From an uncultured Lachnospiraceae bacterium (GTDB lineage: Bacteria; Bacillota_A; Clostridia; TANB77; CAG-508): DNA of 16,760 bases. The notes below the pieces were generated by a model that saw only the letters and a program-made list of their open reading frames with translations, did no database searches and was not told where the DNA came from. Position numbers and translations under genes: made by a program. Shown in pieces: positions 1-7,343 of this stretch. The DNA lies in contig CAMUZC010000032.1 in NCBI GenBank assembly GCA_947165105.1, positions 1 through 16,760 of the forward strand, read 5' to 3'. The first letter of the stretch is position 1. Every line of letters starts with the position of its first letter.

Positions 1-1
1 T

Positions 2-33
2 AAAAACACGGACTTCATTTGAAGTCCGTGTTT
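2..33 (-). terminator. Rho-independent terminator of the 55-372 gene
   Basis: A perfect 13-bp stem (AAACACGGACTTC at 4-16 with GAAGTCCGTGTTT at 21-33) closes a 4-base loop. On the minus strand it is followed by a run of T at positions 6-2, 22 bases after the stop codon of the minus-strand gene. The sequence beyond is outside the window. Confidence 0.85.
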
Positions 34-54
34 AAAATTTGAAAAACAAAATAA

Positions 55-372
55 TCAACAGATTTCATCGCATTCAATTGTTATCGTTTTTCTTGACGTA
101 ACTTTATACTTTTTTTGAAATAAGATTTTAGAAATTACAAAGTAATCTCCAATTATCATATTCTTATTCTCTGCTAACCACTTAGACTGAAGATAATTGC
201 ACAGTGTCTCCTTTTCCTCTCTAAAAAGCGGAACCGCATCTACAATAACAGATATCTTTATAGCATTTTCTCTGTTAACATAGCATGATGGTTTTGCATG
301 ATTTTCAGATAGTTGTTTCGAAATTGCTTTATCAATAGCCTCTTTAAGTGCCTGTACTTCTGGTCTTTCCAT
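55..372 (-). CDS. hypothetical protein, 105 aa
   Basis: I do not recognise this protein and assign no function. It is a small soluble protein with no signal peptide or membrane segment: a charged helical N-terminus (residues 1-25), then alternating beta-like segments, and a C-terminus ending ECDEIC. The start is the ATG at 372, which has GGAGG seven bases upstream; an in-frame TTG at 390 lies upstream of that ribosome binding site and is less likely. The gene stands alone, with its own promoter at 481-509 and a strong terminator at 4-33. The 100-base leader can form a CAGGT/ACCTG hairpin (447-461) and a GTAAG/CTTAC pairing around a GGAGG-like stretch. Its codons include more C and G (GCG, CCG, TGC) than the neighbouring housekeeping genes. 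It could be a lineage-specific orphan; that it is real rests on promoter, RBS and terminator. Confidence 0.7.
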   Translation of the reverse strand: MERPEVQALKEAIDKAISKQLSENHAKPSCYVNRENAIKISVIVDAVPLFREEKETLCNYLQSKWLAENKNMIIGDYFVISKILFQKKYKVTSRKTITIECDEIC

Positions 373-480
373 AAAATAACCTCCGTTCAATTAAACAATG
401 GTTTGTGTAAGCGTCTGACCTCCACTTACTGCGTTTTATATATTAGCAGGTACTTGACCTGTTTAAAAAATTATACATAC

Positions 481-509
481 ATAATATCACAGATTTACAT
501 AAAAGTCAA
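481..509 (-). promoter_or_regulatory. Sigma-A-type promoter for the 55-372 gene
   Basis: On the minus strand TTGACT (509-504) and TATTAT (486-481) are separated by exactly 17 bases. Transcription would start near 474, leaving a leader of about 100 bases before the ATG at 372. Confidence 0.7.
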
Positions 510-570
510 TGTATCCATAACATTTGACCAACTTAAAAATCCATGCTATTTAGTCCCCCACAAAAAGTTC

Positions 571-599
571 TTGTTTTTTATGTTAATTTCTGCTATAAT
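571..599 (+). promoter_or_regulatory. Sigma-A-type promoter for the 694-1131 gene
   Basis: TTGTTT (571-576), 17 bases, TATAAT (594-599). The -10 box is overlapped by a perfect 9-bp palindrome (AATAAACCA at 597-605, TGGTTTATT at 609-617) that also covers the expected start site near 606. The palindrome could be an operator or an initial-transcript hairpin. Confidence 0.65.
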
Positions 600-605
600 A
601 AACCA

Positions 606-693
606 AGATGGTTTATTTTGTGCCGTCCGAAACTTCGGAGGCGTAGACCTCCAATAAATAAACAATACTATGTTTAAGGAGGATGCATCAAGA
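606..693 (+). promoter_or_regulatory. Structured 5' leader with competing GGAGG/CCTCC pairings
   Basis: The 88-base leader holds an 8-bp stem with one bulged G (621-626 and 639-643 around TCCGA/TCGGA, loop AACT). It overlaps a second possible hairpin, GGAGG (637-641) with CCTCC (648-652). The same CCTCC could instead pair with the GGAGG of the ribosome binding site (678-682). The first and second hairpins exclude each other, as do the second hairpin and the RBS pairing. This arrangement fits translational control, but the ligand or trigger cannot be told from sequence. I recognise no known riboswitch class here. Confidence 0.4.
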
Positions 694-1131
694 ATGCAAA
701 ATAAAGATAAGTATGTATCTAAAGATGCTGAAATTACGTATGAGGAGAGAAGTCTTAACGTACCAAAAAGTATCTTTAATACAATTGATGGGATAATGAC
801 ATTTATGAGAACAGCTGGTTTTGCTAATAAAACAGACATAAACAATGTACTTCCTATCAGCTATGATAAGAAAGTACCTGCAGAATATTGTAGGCAATAT
901 AACGAAAAAGAATATCTGCTTGAAATCTATAAAAAACTAGGCATAACTATCATAGACACAGCTAATGATTACTATTACAATGTAATCCTACCAAAAAACT
1001 TGTCAATCGTTACAGATTCTACTGGTTACTGGGTAAAGGATTCTTCTGGGACTCCTCTTATTCATTACTACGACAAAGGATCTTTCTATGACAGAAAAGT
1101 TGTAGTTGACAATATCAATTTAAATCTGTAA
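694..1131 (+). CDS. hypothetical protein, 145 aa
   Basis: I do not recognise this protein. It is soluble and rich in Tyr, Asp, Asn and Lys. The first 20 residues are charged; the remainder has mixed helix and strand character, with aromatic runs YYYNVILP (93-100) and IHYYDKGSFYDRK (123-135). There is no signal peptide, membrane segment or familiar motif. The start chosen is the ATG at 694, which has AAGGAGG (676-682) 11 bases upstream; the in-frame ATG at 670 lies before that site. The gene is a single transcription unit with a promoter at 571-599, a structured leader and a perfect stem-loop terminator right after the stop codon. It faces away from the other small orphan at 55-372. The 3' arm of its leader is partly complementary to the leader of that gene. 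Confidence 0.75.
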   Translation: MQNKDKYVSKDAEITYEERSLNVPKSIFNTIDGIMTFMRTAGFANKTDINNVLPISYDKKVPAEYCRQYNEKEYLLEIYKKLGITIIDTANDYYYNVILPKNLSIVTDSTGYWVKDSSGTPLIHYYDKGSFYDRKVVVDNINLNL

Positions 1132-1136
1132 TATCT

Positions 1137-1176
1137 AAAACACAAACCAGGCGACAACCTGGTTTGTGTTTTATTA
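1137..1176 (+). terminator. Terminator of the 694-1131 gene
   Basis: A 13-bp perfect stem (AACACAAACCAGG at 1139-1151, CCTGGTTTGTGTT at 1158-1170) with a 6-base loop and a T-rich tail follows the stop codon by a few bases. A-rich sequence on the left flank means it may also act on the minus strand for the gene ending at 1208. Confidence 0.85.
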
Positions 1177-1207
1177 TTTTTTGACTCTTTGTTCAAATAG
1201 CTTCAAT

Positions 1208-1717
1208 TTATTTATATGTATTATAAAATTTCATTAGTTGATGTGCCAATTTCAAATTAACTCCCACACCAACAATACCTATAACTATTCCTAAAATAGA
1301 TATATCTGTTCTAATAAAACAAGCACATTTTGCAACTATAACTAAGCTAATTGGCAAACATAAAATACTTGTAATTAATGCAGGTGTATATTTTCTTATT
1401 ACAATTGCTTGAATTATATGTATAACCAAATGAACAGTAAATCCTACAAAACATCCAAACCATATTGCTTGAATAAAAAATATATTAGTAAATTGACTTA
1501 ATAAACAGATTGATAATAAAACTATTAATTCTTCATAAACTGCAAGAGCAAATCCTTCAGTAGTTATGTTTTTATATGGTGAAAGAATTTTCTTTGCTAA
1601 CTTATATTTGTTTTCTAAATTCTCTCCATATTTAGACATCCATCTTTTTATTCCAATAATTTCTTCCATATCATGAAACATGAAAATTACTGGTAGTAAC
1701 CATATATATTCTTTCAT
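1208..1717 (-). CDS. HXXEE-family integral membrane protein, 169 aa
   Basis: A multi-pass membrane protein with the defining motif near the N-terminus: H15-D-M-E18-E19 in FMFHDMEEI. At least four hydrophobic segments follow, alternating with short charged loops. The biochemical role of the HXXEE family is unknown as far as I am aware; the conserved His and Glu in or near a membrane segment suggest a metal or proton site, which is inference. The start is the ATG at 1717, with AAGGAG about 11 bases upstream; the 42 residues before it in the open frame overlap the promoter and are not credible. It is divergent from a TetR-type regulator with one 148-bp regulatory gap, so it is probably the target of that repressor. 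Confidence 0.8.
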   Translation of the reverse strand: MKEYIWLLPVIFMFHDMEEIIGIKRWMSKYGENLENKYKLAKKILSPYKNITTEGFALAVYEELIVLLSICLLSQFTNIFFIQAIWFGCFVGFTVHLVIHIIQAIVIRKYTPALITSILCLPISLVIVAKCACFIRTDISILGIVIGIVGVGVNLKLAHQLMKFYNTYK

Positions 1718-1747
1718 ATTATTCCCATCTCCTTCCATTCTTCTGTT

Positions 1748-1840
1748 ACACACTTGTGTCTTTTTTATTTTTATGGTATACTTAAATACATGTAAAGTCA
1801 ACATAAACTCAGAATGATACACAAATTTAACGAAATGTGT
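1748..1840. promoter_or_regulatory. Divergent promoters and candidate TetR-type operators
   Basis: For the plus-strand regulator: TTGTGT (1754-1759), 17 bases, TATACT (1777-1782). For the minus-strand membrane gene: TTGACT (1801-1796), 15 bases, TATACC (1780-1775), so the two -10 boxes overlap. A palindrome ACACA-CT-TGTGT (1748-1759) covers the regulator's -35 and sits just downstream of the membrane gene's -10. A second pair of the same half-sites, ACACA (1819-1823) and TGTGT (1836-1840), flanks 12 bases nearer the regulator start. One protein could repress both genes from this gap. Confidence 0.45.
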
Positions 1841-1865
1841 CACTAAATAAATTGGAGGTTTTATT

Positions 1866-2423
1866 ATGAAAATATCAAATAATCCATCATCTATTCGTTC
1901 AAAAAAAGAAATAACAAATGCATTGTTAAAACTAATGGAAACAATACCTTATAATGAAATAACAGTTAAACAAATAGTTCTTGAAACAAATCTTGTTAGA
2001 AAAACATTTTATAGAAATTTTAAATCTAAGGATGATGTATTAAATAATTATATAAAAACAGCAATTAAAGAATATACAGATGCATTAACATCTGGTAATG
2101 ATGCTCCTCTTTCTGTAATTTTTGATTTTTGTGAACGCAATAAAAAAATGCTTACACTGCTTGATAAAAACAATATGCTTCACTTATTGCTATTACAGCT
2201 TAACGAAAACATCCCTATAATAAGCTCTCAAACAAATCCAAAAAATAATCCCTTTGCCAAAAGTTTTAAAGATTTAGATTCTGACTATTTAATAGCCTTT
2301 AATATCGGTGCAATTTGGAATGTATTATTTACTTGGGTTAGAAAAGGTATGAATGAACCAATTGACAATGTTCAAAAAAACATAGAAGAATATCTTGTGA
2401 GAATGAGTACTAGTATAAAATAA
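1866..2423 (+). CDS. TetR/AcrR-family transcriptional regulator, 185 aa
   Basis: One-component DNA-binding regulator. Residues about 10-58 form the TetR N-terminal helix-turn-helix, with the typical order ITNALLKLMET, ITVKQIVLETN and TFYRNFKSKDDVL. The C-terminal part (about 70-185) is all-helical and carries the ...IGAIWNVLFTWVRKG segment seen in the DhaS-like/TetR_C group, the ligand and dimer domain. The start ATG has TTGGAGG seven bases upstream. It is transcribed divergently from the HXXEE membrane protein and a palindrome lies in between, so it probably controls itself and that gene. The ligand cannot be predicted. R91 is encoded by CGC, which shows that CGN arginine codons other than CGG are used. 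Confidence 0.9.
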   Translation: MKISNNPSSIRSKKEITNALLKLMETIPYNEITVKQIVLETNLVRKTFYRNFKSKDDVLNNYIKTAIKEYTDALTSGNDAPLSVIFDFCERNKKMLTLLDKNNMLHLLLLQLNENIPIISSQTNPKNNPFAKSFKDLDSDYLIAFNIGAIWNVLFTWVRKGMNEPIDNVQKNIEEYLVRMSTSIK

Positions 2424-2456
2424 AAAAATGAATCAACTAAATTGATTCATTTTTTT
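2422..2456. terminator. Bidirectional terminator between converging genes
   Basis: AAAAAAATGAATCAA (2422-2436) and TTGATTCATTTTTTT (2442-2456) form a 15-bp stem with A-run and T-run on opposite sides, so it works in both directions. It overlaps the stop codon of the TetR gene and ends four bases before the stop codon of the converging transglutaminase-like gene. Confidence 0.85.
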
Positions 2457-2459
2457 GTT

Positions 2460-3161
2460 TTAGTTTCTTATTTTTTTAACATTTCTATTCATCAAATGTC
2501 TACCAAGGTTTTTATATAAGAACTCCTTAAATTTTGAAAGTTCTTGACGATGTTCGTTATATAACTCATCTGGTGTATTATAAACTCCAAAATCTTGGTT
2601 TATTCCCTCACTTTGAATGTATGTATTATTTGCGTTCCAATCAATAGTAGGATTTTTAAAATCTTTAACCGCTACTCCATATCCGCAAAAAGCTCCGGAG
2701 CAATTATCAAATTTCTTTTGAAGATTATTAAGATATTTTATATCTAATATAAACGCTTCAAGTTCATACCATTGATCATTATATAATACTTCAACCCAAC
2801 TGTGAAGTACATTTTGAGGTGCATTATTATAAACAAATCCTGTCATAGCACCTTTTTGAAGTTCTTTATTAATTGTAAAACCATGAATTCTACATGGAAT
2901 ATTTAATGCTCTTAATAATGCCATAAACAAAGTTCCTTTTGTGTTACATTGTCCATATCCATCTTTAAGAACTTGTTCAGCTGTTATATCATCTTTCACA
3001 TTATATCCAAATAAGATTTCATCTCTTATATAATAATAAACTTCTTTTATTTTATTATAATCATCTAACTCTCTCCAGCCTCTTTCATTAATAAGGTTTT
3101 GGATAGAGTTGCATGAGTAGTTTAATAATTTTGTTTCTTTTAAATAATCTGAATTATTCAT
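2460..3161 (-). CDS. Transglutaminase-like cysteine-protease-fold protein, 233 aa
   Basis: Transglutaminase-like superfamily member, probably a cytosolic hydrolase or amidase. The catalytic core is visible: Cys72 in GYGQCNTKGTL, His120 in LHSWVEV and a downstream acidic residue (Asp140 in WYELEAFILD). The region before the Cys (residues 35-60, IKEVYYYIRDEI) is the usual helix that precedes the active site. No signal peptide is seen, unlike secreted family members. The C-terminal third (150-233) is family-specific, has CSGAFCGYG (two further Cys) and ends in a basic tail. The start ATG has AAAGGAGG six bases upstream, with a promoter at 3195-3223. It is monocistronic between two strong terminators. 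The substrate is unknown; similar stand-alone bacterial proteins are annotated only as transglutaminase domain proteins. Confidence 0.8.
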   Translation of the reverse strand: MNNSDYLKETKLLNYSCNSIQNLINERGWRELDDYNKIKEVYYYIRDEILFGYNVKDDITAEQVLKDGYGQCNTKGTLFMALLRALNIPCRIHGFTINKELQKGAMTGFVYNNAPQNVLHSWVEVLYNDQWYELEAFILDIKYLNNLQKKFDNCSGAFCGYGVAVKDFKNPTIDWNANNTYIQSEGINQDFGVYNTPDELYNEHRQELSKFKEFLYKNLGRHLMNRNVKKIRN

Positions 3162-3194
3162 CTATTACCTCCTTTCAATCAAAATACATTATAA

Positions 3195-3223
3195 ATTATA
3201 TCACATTAATCTTAAAAAGTAAA
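3195..3223 (-). promoter_or_regulatory. Promoter of the transglutaminase-like gene
   Basis: On the minus strand TTTACT (3223-3218), 17 bases, TATAAT (3200-3195). The predicted start lies about 25 bases before the start codon. Confidence 0.65.
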
Positions 3224-3255
3224 ATTGGAAATGAAATGTGCTTTCATTTCCAATT
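3223..3255 (-). terminator. Terminator of the P-type ATPase gene
   Basis: AATTGGAAATGAAA (3223-3236) pairs perfectly with TTTCATTTCCAATT (3242-3255) around a 5-base loop, five bases after the ATPase stop codon. A T-rich stretch follows on the minus strand and overlaps the next promoter. Confidence 0.8.
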
Positions 3256-3259
3256 TGTC

Positions 3260-5983
3260 TTATTCACCTTTTATAGTATTAATTCTAAATAACTTAAACA
3301 ATTCAACAATCACAACTGGTGCAAATACTAAACAGATAGTTTCAATAATATTTTCAGTTGGTAACATTACTATACCAAACAAATCTCTTAATGCTGGTAC
3401 TAATAACACTACAAACATTAATCCTGCTGAAAGAGCAATAGCTCCTATCAAAATTAAATTACTAAATAATCCACTTGCAAATAAAGACTTACGATTATTT
3501 CTAATATTAAATACATGTACTAATTCTGATAAAGCAAGAACTATAAATGCCATTGTTTGACCAATCATTACACGAACTTCTTCAGGTGTTTTTCCATCTA
3601 TTACTGGAACATTTTTTGTATTTAATCCTATAATAAATGCAGCAAGTGTTAGTAATCCTATCATTACACCTTGATATACTATTCTCCATGTCATACCTTT
3701 TGTGAATATGCCTTTTTGTTTTTTATTAGGCTTTCTATTCATAATATCTTTTTCAGCAGGATCAACTGCCAAAGCAAGTGCTGGAAGTGAATCTGTTACT
3801 AAGTTTACCCATAAAATATGAATTGGTAATAATGGTTCTATTAGTTTAATATCTATTCCACATTTACTTGCAAGTAATGGAGCAATTAAAATTGCTAAGA
3901 ACAATAATATTATTTCACCAACATTACTTGATAATAAGAACTGAATAGCCTTCAAAATATTATCATAAATACGTCTTCCCTCTTCGACAGCAGATACAAT
4001 TGTTGAAAAATTATCATCAGTTAAAATTACATCAGCCGCTTCTTTTGAAACATCTGTACCAACAATACCCATAGCACATCCTATGTCAGCAGTTTTAAGT
4101 GCTGGTGCATCATTTACACCATCACCAGTCATAGCAACAATTTCTCCATTTGCTTGCCATGCTTTAACAATTCTAACCTTATGTTCTGGTGATACTCTAG
4201 CATAAACAGCTATGTTTCTAACTCTTTTTATTAATTCTTCATCTGACATTTCTTCAAGCTCTGCTCCAGTTATTGCTTCATCTCCATCTTCCATAATTCC
4301 TAACGCTTTAGCAATAGCTGTTGCTGTAATTTTGTGGTCGCCTGTAATCATTACTGTTTTAATACCAGCAGATTTGCATTTAGCGACTGCAGCCTTAACT
4401 TCTTCTCTTGGTGGATCTATCATTCCTACCATACCCACATAAATTAAATCTGATTCGATTTCTTTCATTTCATCTTTTGATGGCATATGTTCCAATTCTT
4501 TATATCCCATTGCCAATACTCTTAAAGCATTTTGAGCCATTTGCTCATTTTGAACAGTAATTTTCTTTTTATATTCATCTAAATCATATCTAACATTTCC
4601 TTCAAAAATGTAACCTTTACATCTACTTAATAATTCATCAACTCCACCTTTCGTGTAAACTAAATACTTATCGCCTACTTGGTGAACTGTTGTCATTAAT
4701 TTTCTATCTGAATCAAAAGGAACTTCTTCTACTCTTGGGTAAGTAACATATAATTCTGGTGTAAAGTCTAATTTAAATCCCATATCAACCAAAGCAGTTT
4801 CTGTTGGGTCACCTGTTAATTCATTGCTAGCACTTACTTTTGTATCATTACATAACATGGCTATATGAACTAATCTTTTTAAATCCATTATTTCTGAATC
4901 TGTTACGTCTTTCATATCTATTAATTTACCATCATAGAAAACCTTTTCAACTGTCATTTTATTTTGTGTCAATGTTCCAGTTTTATCTGAACATATTACA
5001 GATGCACTTCCTAAAGTTTCAACTGCTGGAAGCTTCTTTACAATTGCATTTCTCTTAACCATTCTTTGAACGCCAATCGCTAAAACAATTGTAGAAACTG
5101 CGGCTAATCCCTCTGGAATTGCAGCAACTGCTAAACTTACTGCAGTCATAAACATATCTAAAGGTTGTTTACCATATAATAATCCAATTACAAAAATAAC
5201 AATACAAATAACTAAAGCAGCTATACCTAATGTTTTACCTAATTTATTTAATTTTGTTTGAAGAGGAGTTTCAGATTTTACAGTATTACTTATAATACCT
5301 GCAATTTTACCAACCTCTGTATTCATACCAGTTTCAACAACAACACCTTTACCTCTACCATATGTTATCAAACTAGATGAAAACAACATATTCGTTCTAT
5401 CTCCAACACCAACTTTCTCATTTTCAATAGTTGCCGCATTTTTCTCAGCTGGAACTGATTCTCCGGTTAAAGAAGCTTCTTGAGATTTTAAATTAGCTGC
5501 TTCGATAATTCTTAAATCAGCTGGAACATAATCTCCTGTATCTAAAACTACTATATCCCCTGGAACTAATTCTCTAGAAGCGACCACATTTACTTGCCCG
5601 TTTCTAATAACCTTAGCAGAATGACTGCTTAATTTCTGCAAAGCCTCTAAAGACTTTTCAGCTTTAGCCTCTTGTGCAACGCCAATAATAGCATTAACAA
5701 TTACAACAACCAGAATTATCAATGAATCTGTAATTTTTCCTTCTTCTATGTATCCAACGACACCTGAAACAATTGCAGCAATAATCAAAACTATAATCAT
5801 AAAATCCTTAAACTGCTCTAAAAATTTTACAAACAAACTCTTCTTCTTCTGAGCTTGTAATTCATTACTACCATATTTTTCACGATTTTTGACTACCTGT
5901 TCATCAGATAATCCTGTTTTTTCAGTTATTTCAAATTCGTTATAAATTTCATCCTTTGACTTATTATACCAATTCTTTTCCAT
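3260..5983 (-). CDS. Calcium-transporting P-type ATPase (type IIA, SERCA-like), 907 aa
   Basis: Membrane pump that couples ATP hydrolysis to export of Ca2+ from the cytoplasm. Domains in order: cation-ATPase N-terminal domain (1-50), transmembrane helices M1-M2 (about 55-105), actuator domain with TGES (173-176), M3-M4 with the ion-binding PEGL (E291), phosphorylation loop with phospho-acceptor Asp333 in SDKTGTLTQNK, nucleotide-binding KGG (K445), hinge TGDGVND (619-625), and six C-terminal helices. Ligands typical of Ca2+ pumps are present: N687 and E690 in M5, and N727 and D731 in WVNLVTDSLPAL, which separates it from Na/K and heavy-metal pumps. Length matches YloB/PacL-type pumps. The start ATG has AAGGAGG, with its own promoter at 6021-6049 and a terminator at 3223-3255. 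In Bacillus the YloB pump acts in sporulation and germination; that link here is inference. Confidence 0.95.
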   Translation of the reverse strand: MEKNWYNKSKDEIYNEFEITEKTGLSDEQVVKNREKYGSNELQAQKKKSLFVKFLEQFKDFMIIVLIIAAIVSGVVGYIEEGKITDSLIILVVVIVNAIIGVAQEAKAEKSLEALQKLSSHSAKVIRNGQVNVVASRELVPGDIVVLDTGDYVPADLRIIEAANLKSQEASLTGESVPAEKNAATIENEKVGVGDRTNMLFSSSLITYGRGKGVVVETGMNTEVGKIAGIISNTVKSETPLQTKLNKLGKTLGIAALVICIVIFVIGLLYGKQPLDMFMTAVSLAVAAIPEGLAAVSTIVLAIGVQRMVKRNAIVKKLPAVETLGSASVICSDKTGTLTQNKMTVEKVFYDGKLIDMKDVTDSEIMDLKRLVHIAMLCNDTKVSASNELTGDPTETALVDMGFKLDFTPELYVTYPRVEEVPFDSDRKLMTTVHQVGDKYLVYTKGGVDELLSRCKGYIFEGNVRYDLDEYKKKITVQNEQMAQNALRVLAMGYKELEHMPSKDEMKEIESDLIYVGMVGMIDPPREEVKAAVAKCKSAGIKTVMITGDHKITATAIAKALGIMEDGDEAITGAELEEMSDEELIKRVRNIAVYARVSPEHKVRIVKAWQANGEIVAMTGDGVNDAPALKTADIGCAMGIVGTDVSKEAADVILTDDNFSTIVSAVEEGRRIYDNILKAIQFLLSSNVGEIILLFLAILIAPLLASKCGIDIKLIEPLLPIHILWVNLVTDSLPALALAVDPAEKDIMNRKPNKKQKGIFTKGMTWRIVYQGVMIGLLTLAAFIIGLNTKNVPVIDGKTPEEVRVMIGQTMAFIVLALSELVHVFNIRNNRKSLFASGLFSNLILIGAIALSAGLMFVVLLVPALRDLFGIVMLPTENIIETICLVFAPVVIVELFKLFRINTIKGE

Positions 5984-6020
5984 AAGTCATTCTCCTCCTT
6001 AAATTTCATATTACCATTTC

Positions 6021-6049
6021 ATACTATTTAAAAATAAAGTATAAATCAA
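6021..6049 (-). promoter_or_regulatory. Promoter of the P-type ATPase gene
   Basis: On the minus strand TTGATT (6049-6044), 17 bases, TAGTAT (6026-6021). This places the start about 30 bases before the start codon. A second possible promoter further upstream (TTGACG at 6122-6117, 17 bases, TAAATT at 6099-6094) is weaker. Confidence 0.55.
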
Positions 6050-6060
6050 CTTCCTCTGTT

Positions 6061-6093
6061 TTATAAATTAAGTATCACATTTTAACCTCCTTT
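6061..6093 (-). other. Possible minimal upstream reading frame with a strong RBS
   Basis: AAAGGAGG (6093-6086) is followed after seven bases by GTG-ATA-CTT-AAT-TTA-TAA (6078-6061), a five-codon frame; the overlapping ATG-TGA (6080-6075) is a start-stop. It lies about 80 bases upstream of the ATPase start, before the preferred promoter. It could be a leader peptide if transcription begins further upstream, or chance. Confidence 0.2.
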
Positions 6094-6205
6094 AATTTAT
6101 CACTTTAATAATTTTTCGTCAACGTTATTTTAGTTTATCGTACTGCAGTCAAAAATATTATCACAAAATTAATTTCTTCCTCTTGGCAACAAACAAAATA
6201 CAAAA

Positions 6206-6255
6206 AAGACCTTTAAAAATACTCGAATCGAAACCCAAATATTTTTAAAAGTCTT
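6206..6255 (-). terminator. Terminator downstream of xerD
   Basis: A 16-bp stem with one mismatch (AAGACCTTTAAAAATA at 6206-6221, TATTTTTAAAAGTCTT at 6240-6255) is followed on the minus strand by six T. A second, smaller inverted repeat (TTGCTAA 6272-6278, TTAGCAA 6299-6305) lies between it and the xerD stop codon. Otherwise the 6001-6339 spacer holds only the ATPase promoter region. Confidence 0.75.
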
Positions 6256-6339
6256 GCTTCCTTTCATAAGGTTGCTAACCAGAAAATCGTACTGTTGATT
6301 AGCAAATTATAAGCTACTCCCTCTTAAATACGTATGTAC

Positions 6340-7221
6340 CTATGCTCTAGGATGTGTATTTCTATAAACATTCTTTAATCCTTCATCTTGAAATTGCATA
6401 TAAACTTGTGTTGATGAAATATCAGAATGTCCAAGCATAGATTGTATTGCTTTTAAATCAGCACCATTTTGCAATAAATGTGTTGCAAAAGAATGTCTTA
6501 AGACATGTGGTGTAATTTCTTTTGTAATATGCGCTTGTTCTTTATAATACTTAACTATCTTCCAAAATCCTTGTCTTGTTAGTCTCTTTCCATTAATATT
6601 AACAAATAATGATTTAACACTTTCATCTTTTATTAAATATGGTCTAGCTTCTTCTACATAATCTTTCAAAGCTTTTAATGACATTGTTCCTAAAGGAATG
6701 TTTCTTTGCTTTGTACCAGTTTTGCAACTTACGTATGCTTCTTCAAAGTTAACATCCTCTAAATTTAGTGAAATGATTTCTGTAACTCTCATTCCTGTTG
6801 CATATGCAAATTCAAGCATTGCTTTATCTCTAATTCCTTTTAAATCAACATTTTGAGGTTGTTCTAAAAGTAATTCAACTTCTTTTGCTGTTAATATACT
6901 TGGCACTCTTTTTTCAATTTTTGGTGCTTGTATATTGTTTGTTGGATCTACTAAAACTTTTTTTGTTCTTACTAAATATTGATAAAAAGATCTAATAGAC
7001 GCTAAATTTCTTGAAACTGTAGATGATTTTTTTCCTATTTCTTGTAAATAATCTAAATAATCTTTTACTTCCTTTTCATTTACTTTTGTATATTCAATTT
7101 GATTTTCTTCAACATAACTTTCAAATTGAGTTATATCTCTTCTATATGATTGAAGTGTATTATCAGATAATTTTTTATCATTTTGAAGAAAATTCAAAAA
7201 TAATTTTATTTGTTCATTCAT
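6340..7221 (-). CDS. xerD: Tyrosine recombinase XerD, 293 aa
   Basis: Site-specific recombinase that resolves chromosome dimers at dif, with a XerC partner, under FtsK/SpoIIIE control. Residues 1-87 are the SAM-like N-terminal core-binding domain. Residues about 105-285 are the catalytic domain, with the full set R145 (GMRVTE), K167 in the beta-hairpin, H239-x-x-R242 (HVLRHSFATHLL), H265 (LGHSDISST) and nucleophile Y274. Length is typical of XerC/XerD. The assignment to XerD rather than XerC rests on overall similarity and on spoIIM directly upstream, as these two lie close together in Bacillus. The start is ATG at 7221. It may be co-transcribed with spoIIM and also has a promoter candidate in the 122-bp gap. 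It contains no in-frame CGG. Confidence 0.9.
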   Translation of the reverse strand: MNEQIKLFLNFLQNDKKLSDNTLQSYRRDITQFESYVEENQIEYTKVNEKEVKDYLDYLQEIGKKSSTVSRNLASIRSFYQYLVRTKKVLVDPTNNIQAPKIEKRVPSILTAKEVELLLEQPQNVDLKGIRDKAMLEFAYATGMRVTEIISLNLEDVNFEEAYVSCKTGTKQRNIPLGTMSLKALKDYVEEARPYLIKDESVKSLFVNINGKRLTRQGFWKIVKYYKEQAHITKEITPHVLRHSFATHLLQNGADLKAIQSMLGHSDISSTQVYMQFQDEGLKNVYRNTHPRA

Positions 7222-7284
7222 TTCTCCATAGCTCCCTTACTTTTTATTATTTAATACTTTTTACAATTTACATAAACTATATAA

Positions 7285-7313
7285 GTTATATCAAATTTTT
7301 TATGAAAAGTAAA
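7285..7313 (-). promoter_or_regulatory. Candidate promoter for xerD
   Basis: On the minus strand TTTACT (7313-7308), 17 bases, TATAAC (7290-7285), about 60 bases before the xerD start and just after the spoIIM stop codon. It would allow vegetative expression of xerD independent of the sporulation gene upstream. Confidence 0.5.
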
Positions 7314-7343
7314 GAGTATTTTCAATATTTTTTAATTATATTT

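Noticed and set aside
546..845. Reading frames on both strands at 313-657, 546-845 and 688-897
   Set aside because: They cover promoters, leader hairpins and the antisense strand of the 694 gene, and lack ribosome binding sites.
3225..5058. Plus-strand open frames across the ATPase gene (3225-3560, 4212-4442, 4840-5058)
   Set aside because: They are antisense shadows of a fully conserved P-type ATPase and have no RBS or promoter.
6061..6093. Regulatory leader peptide of the ATPase gene
   Set aside because: The five-codon frame lies upstream of the better promoter and has no regulatory codon pattern or associated terminator. Listed only as a low-confidence feature.
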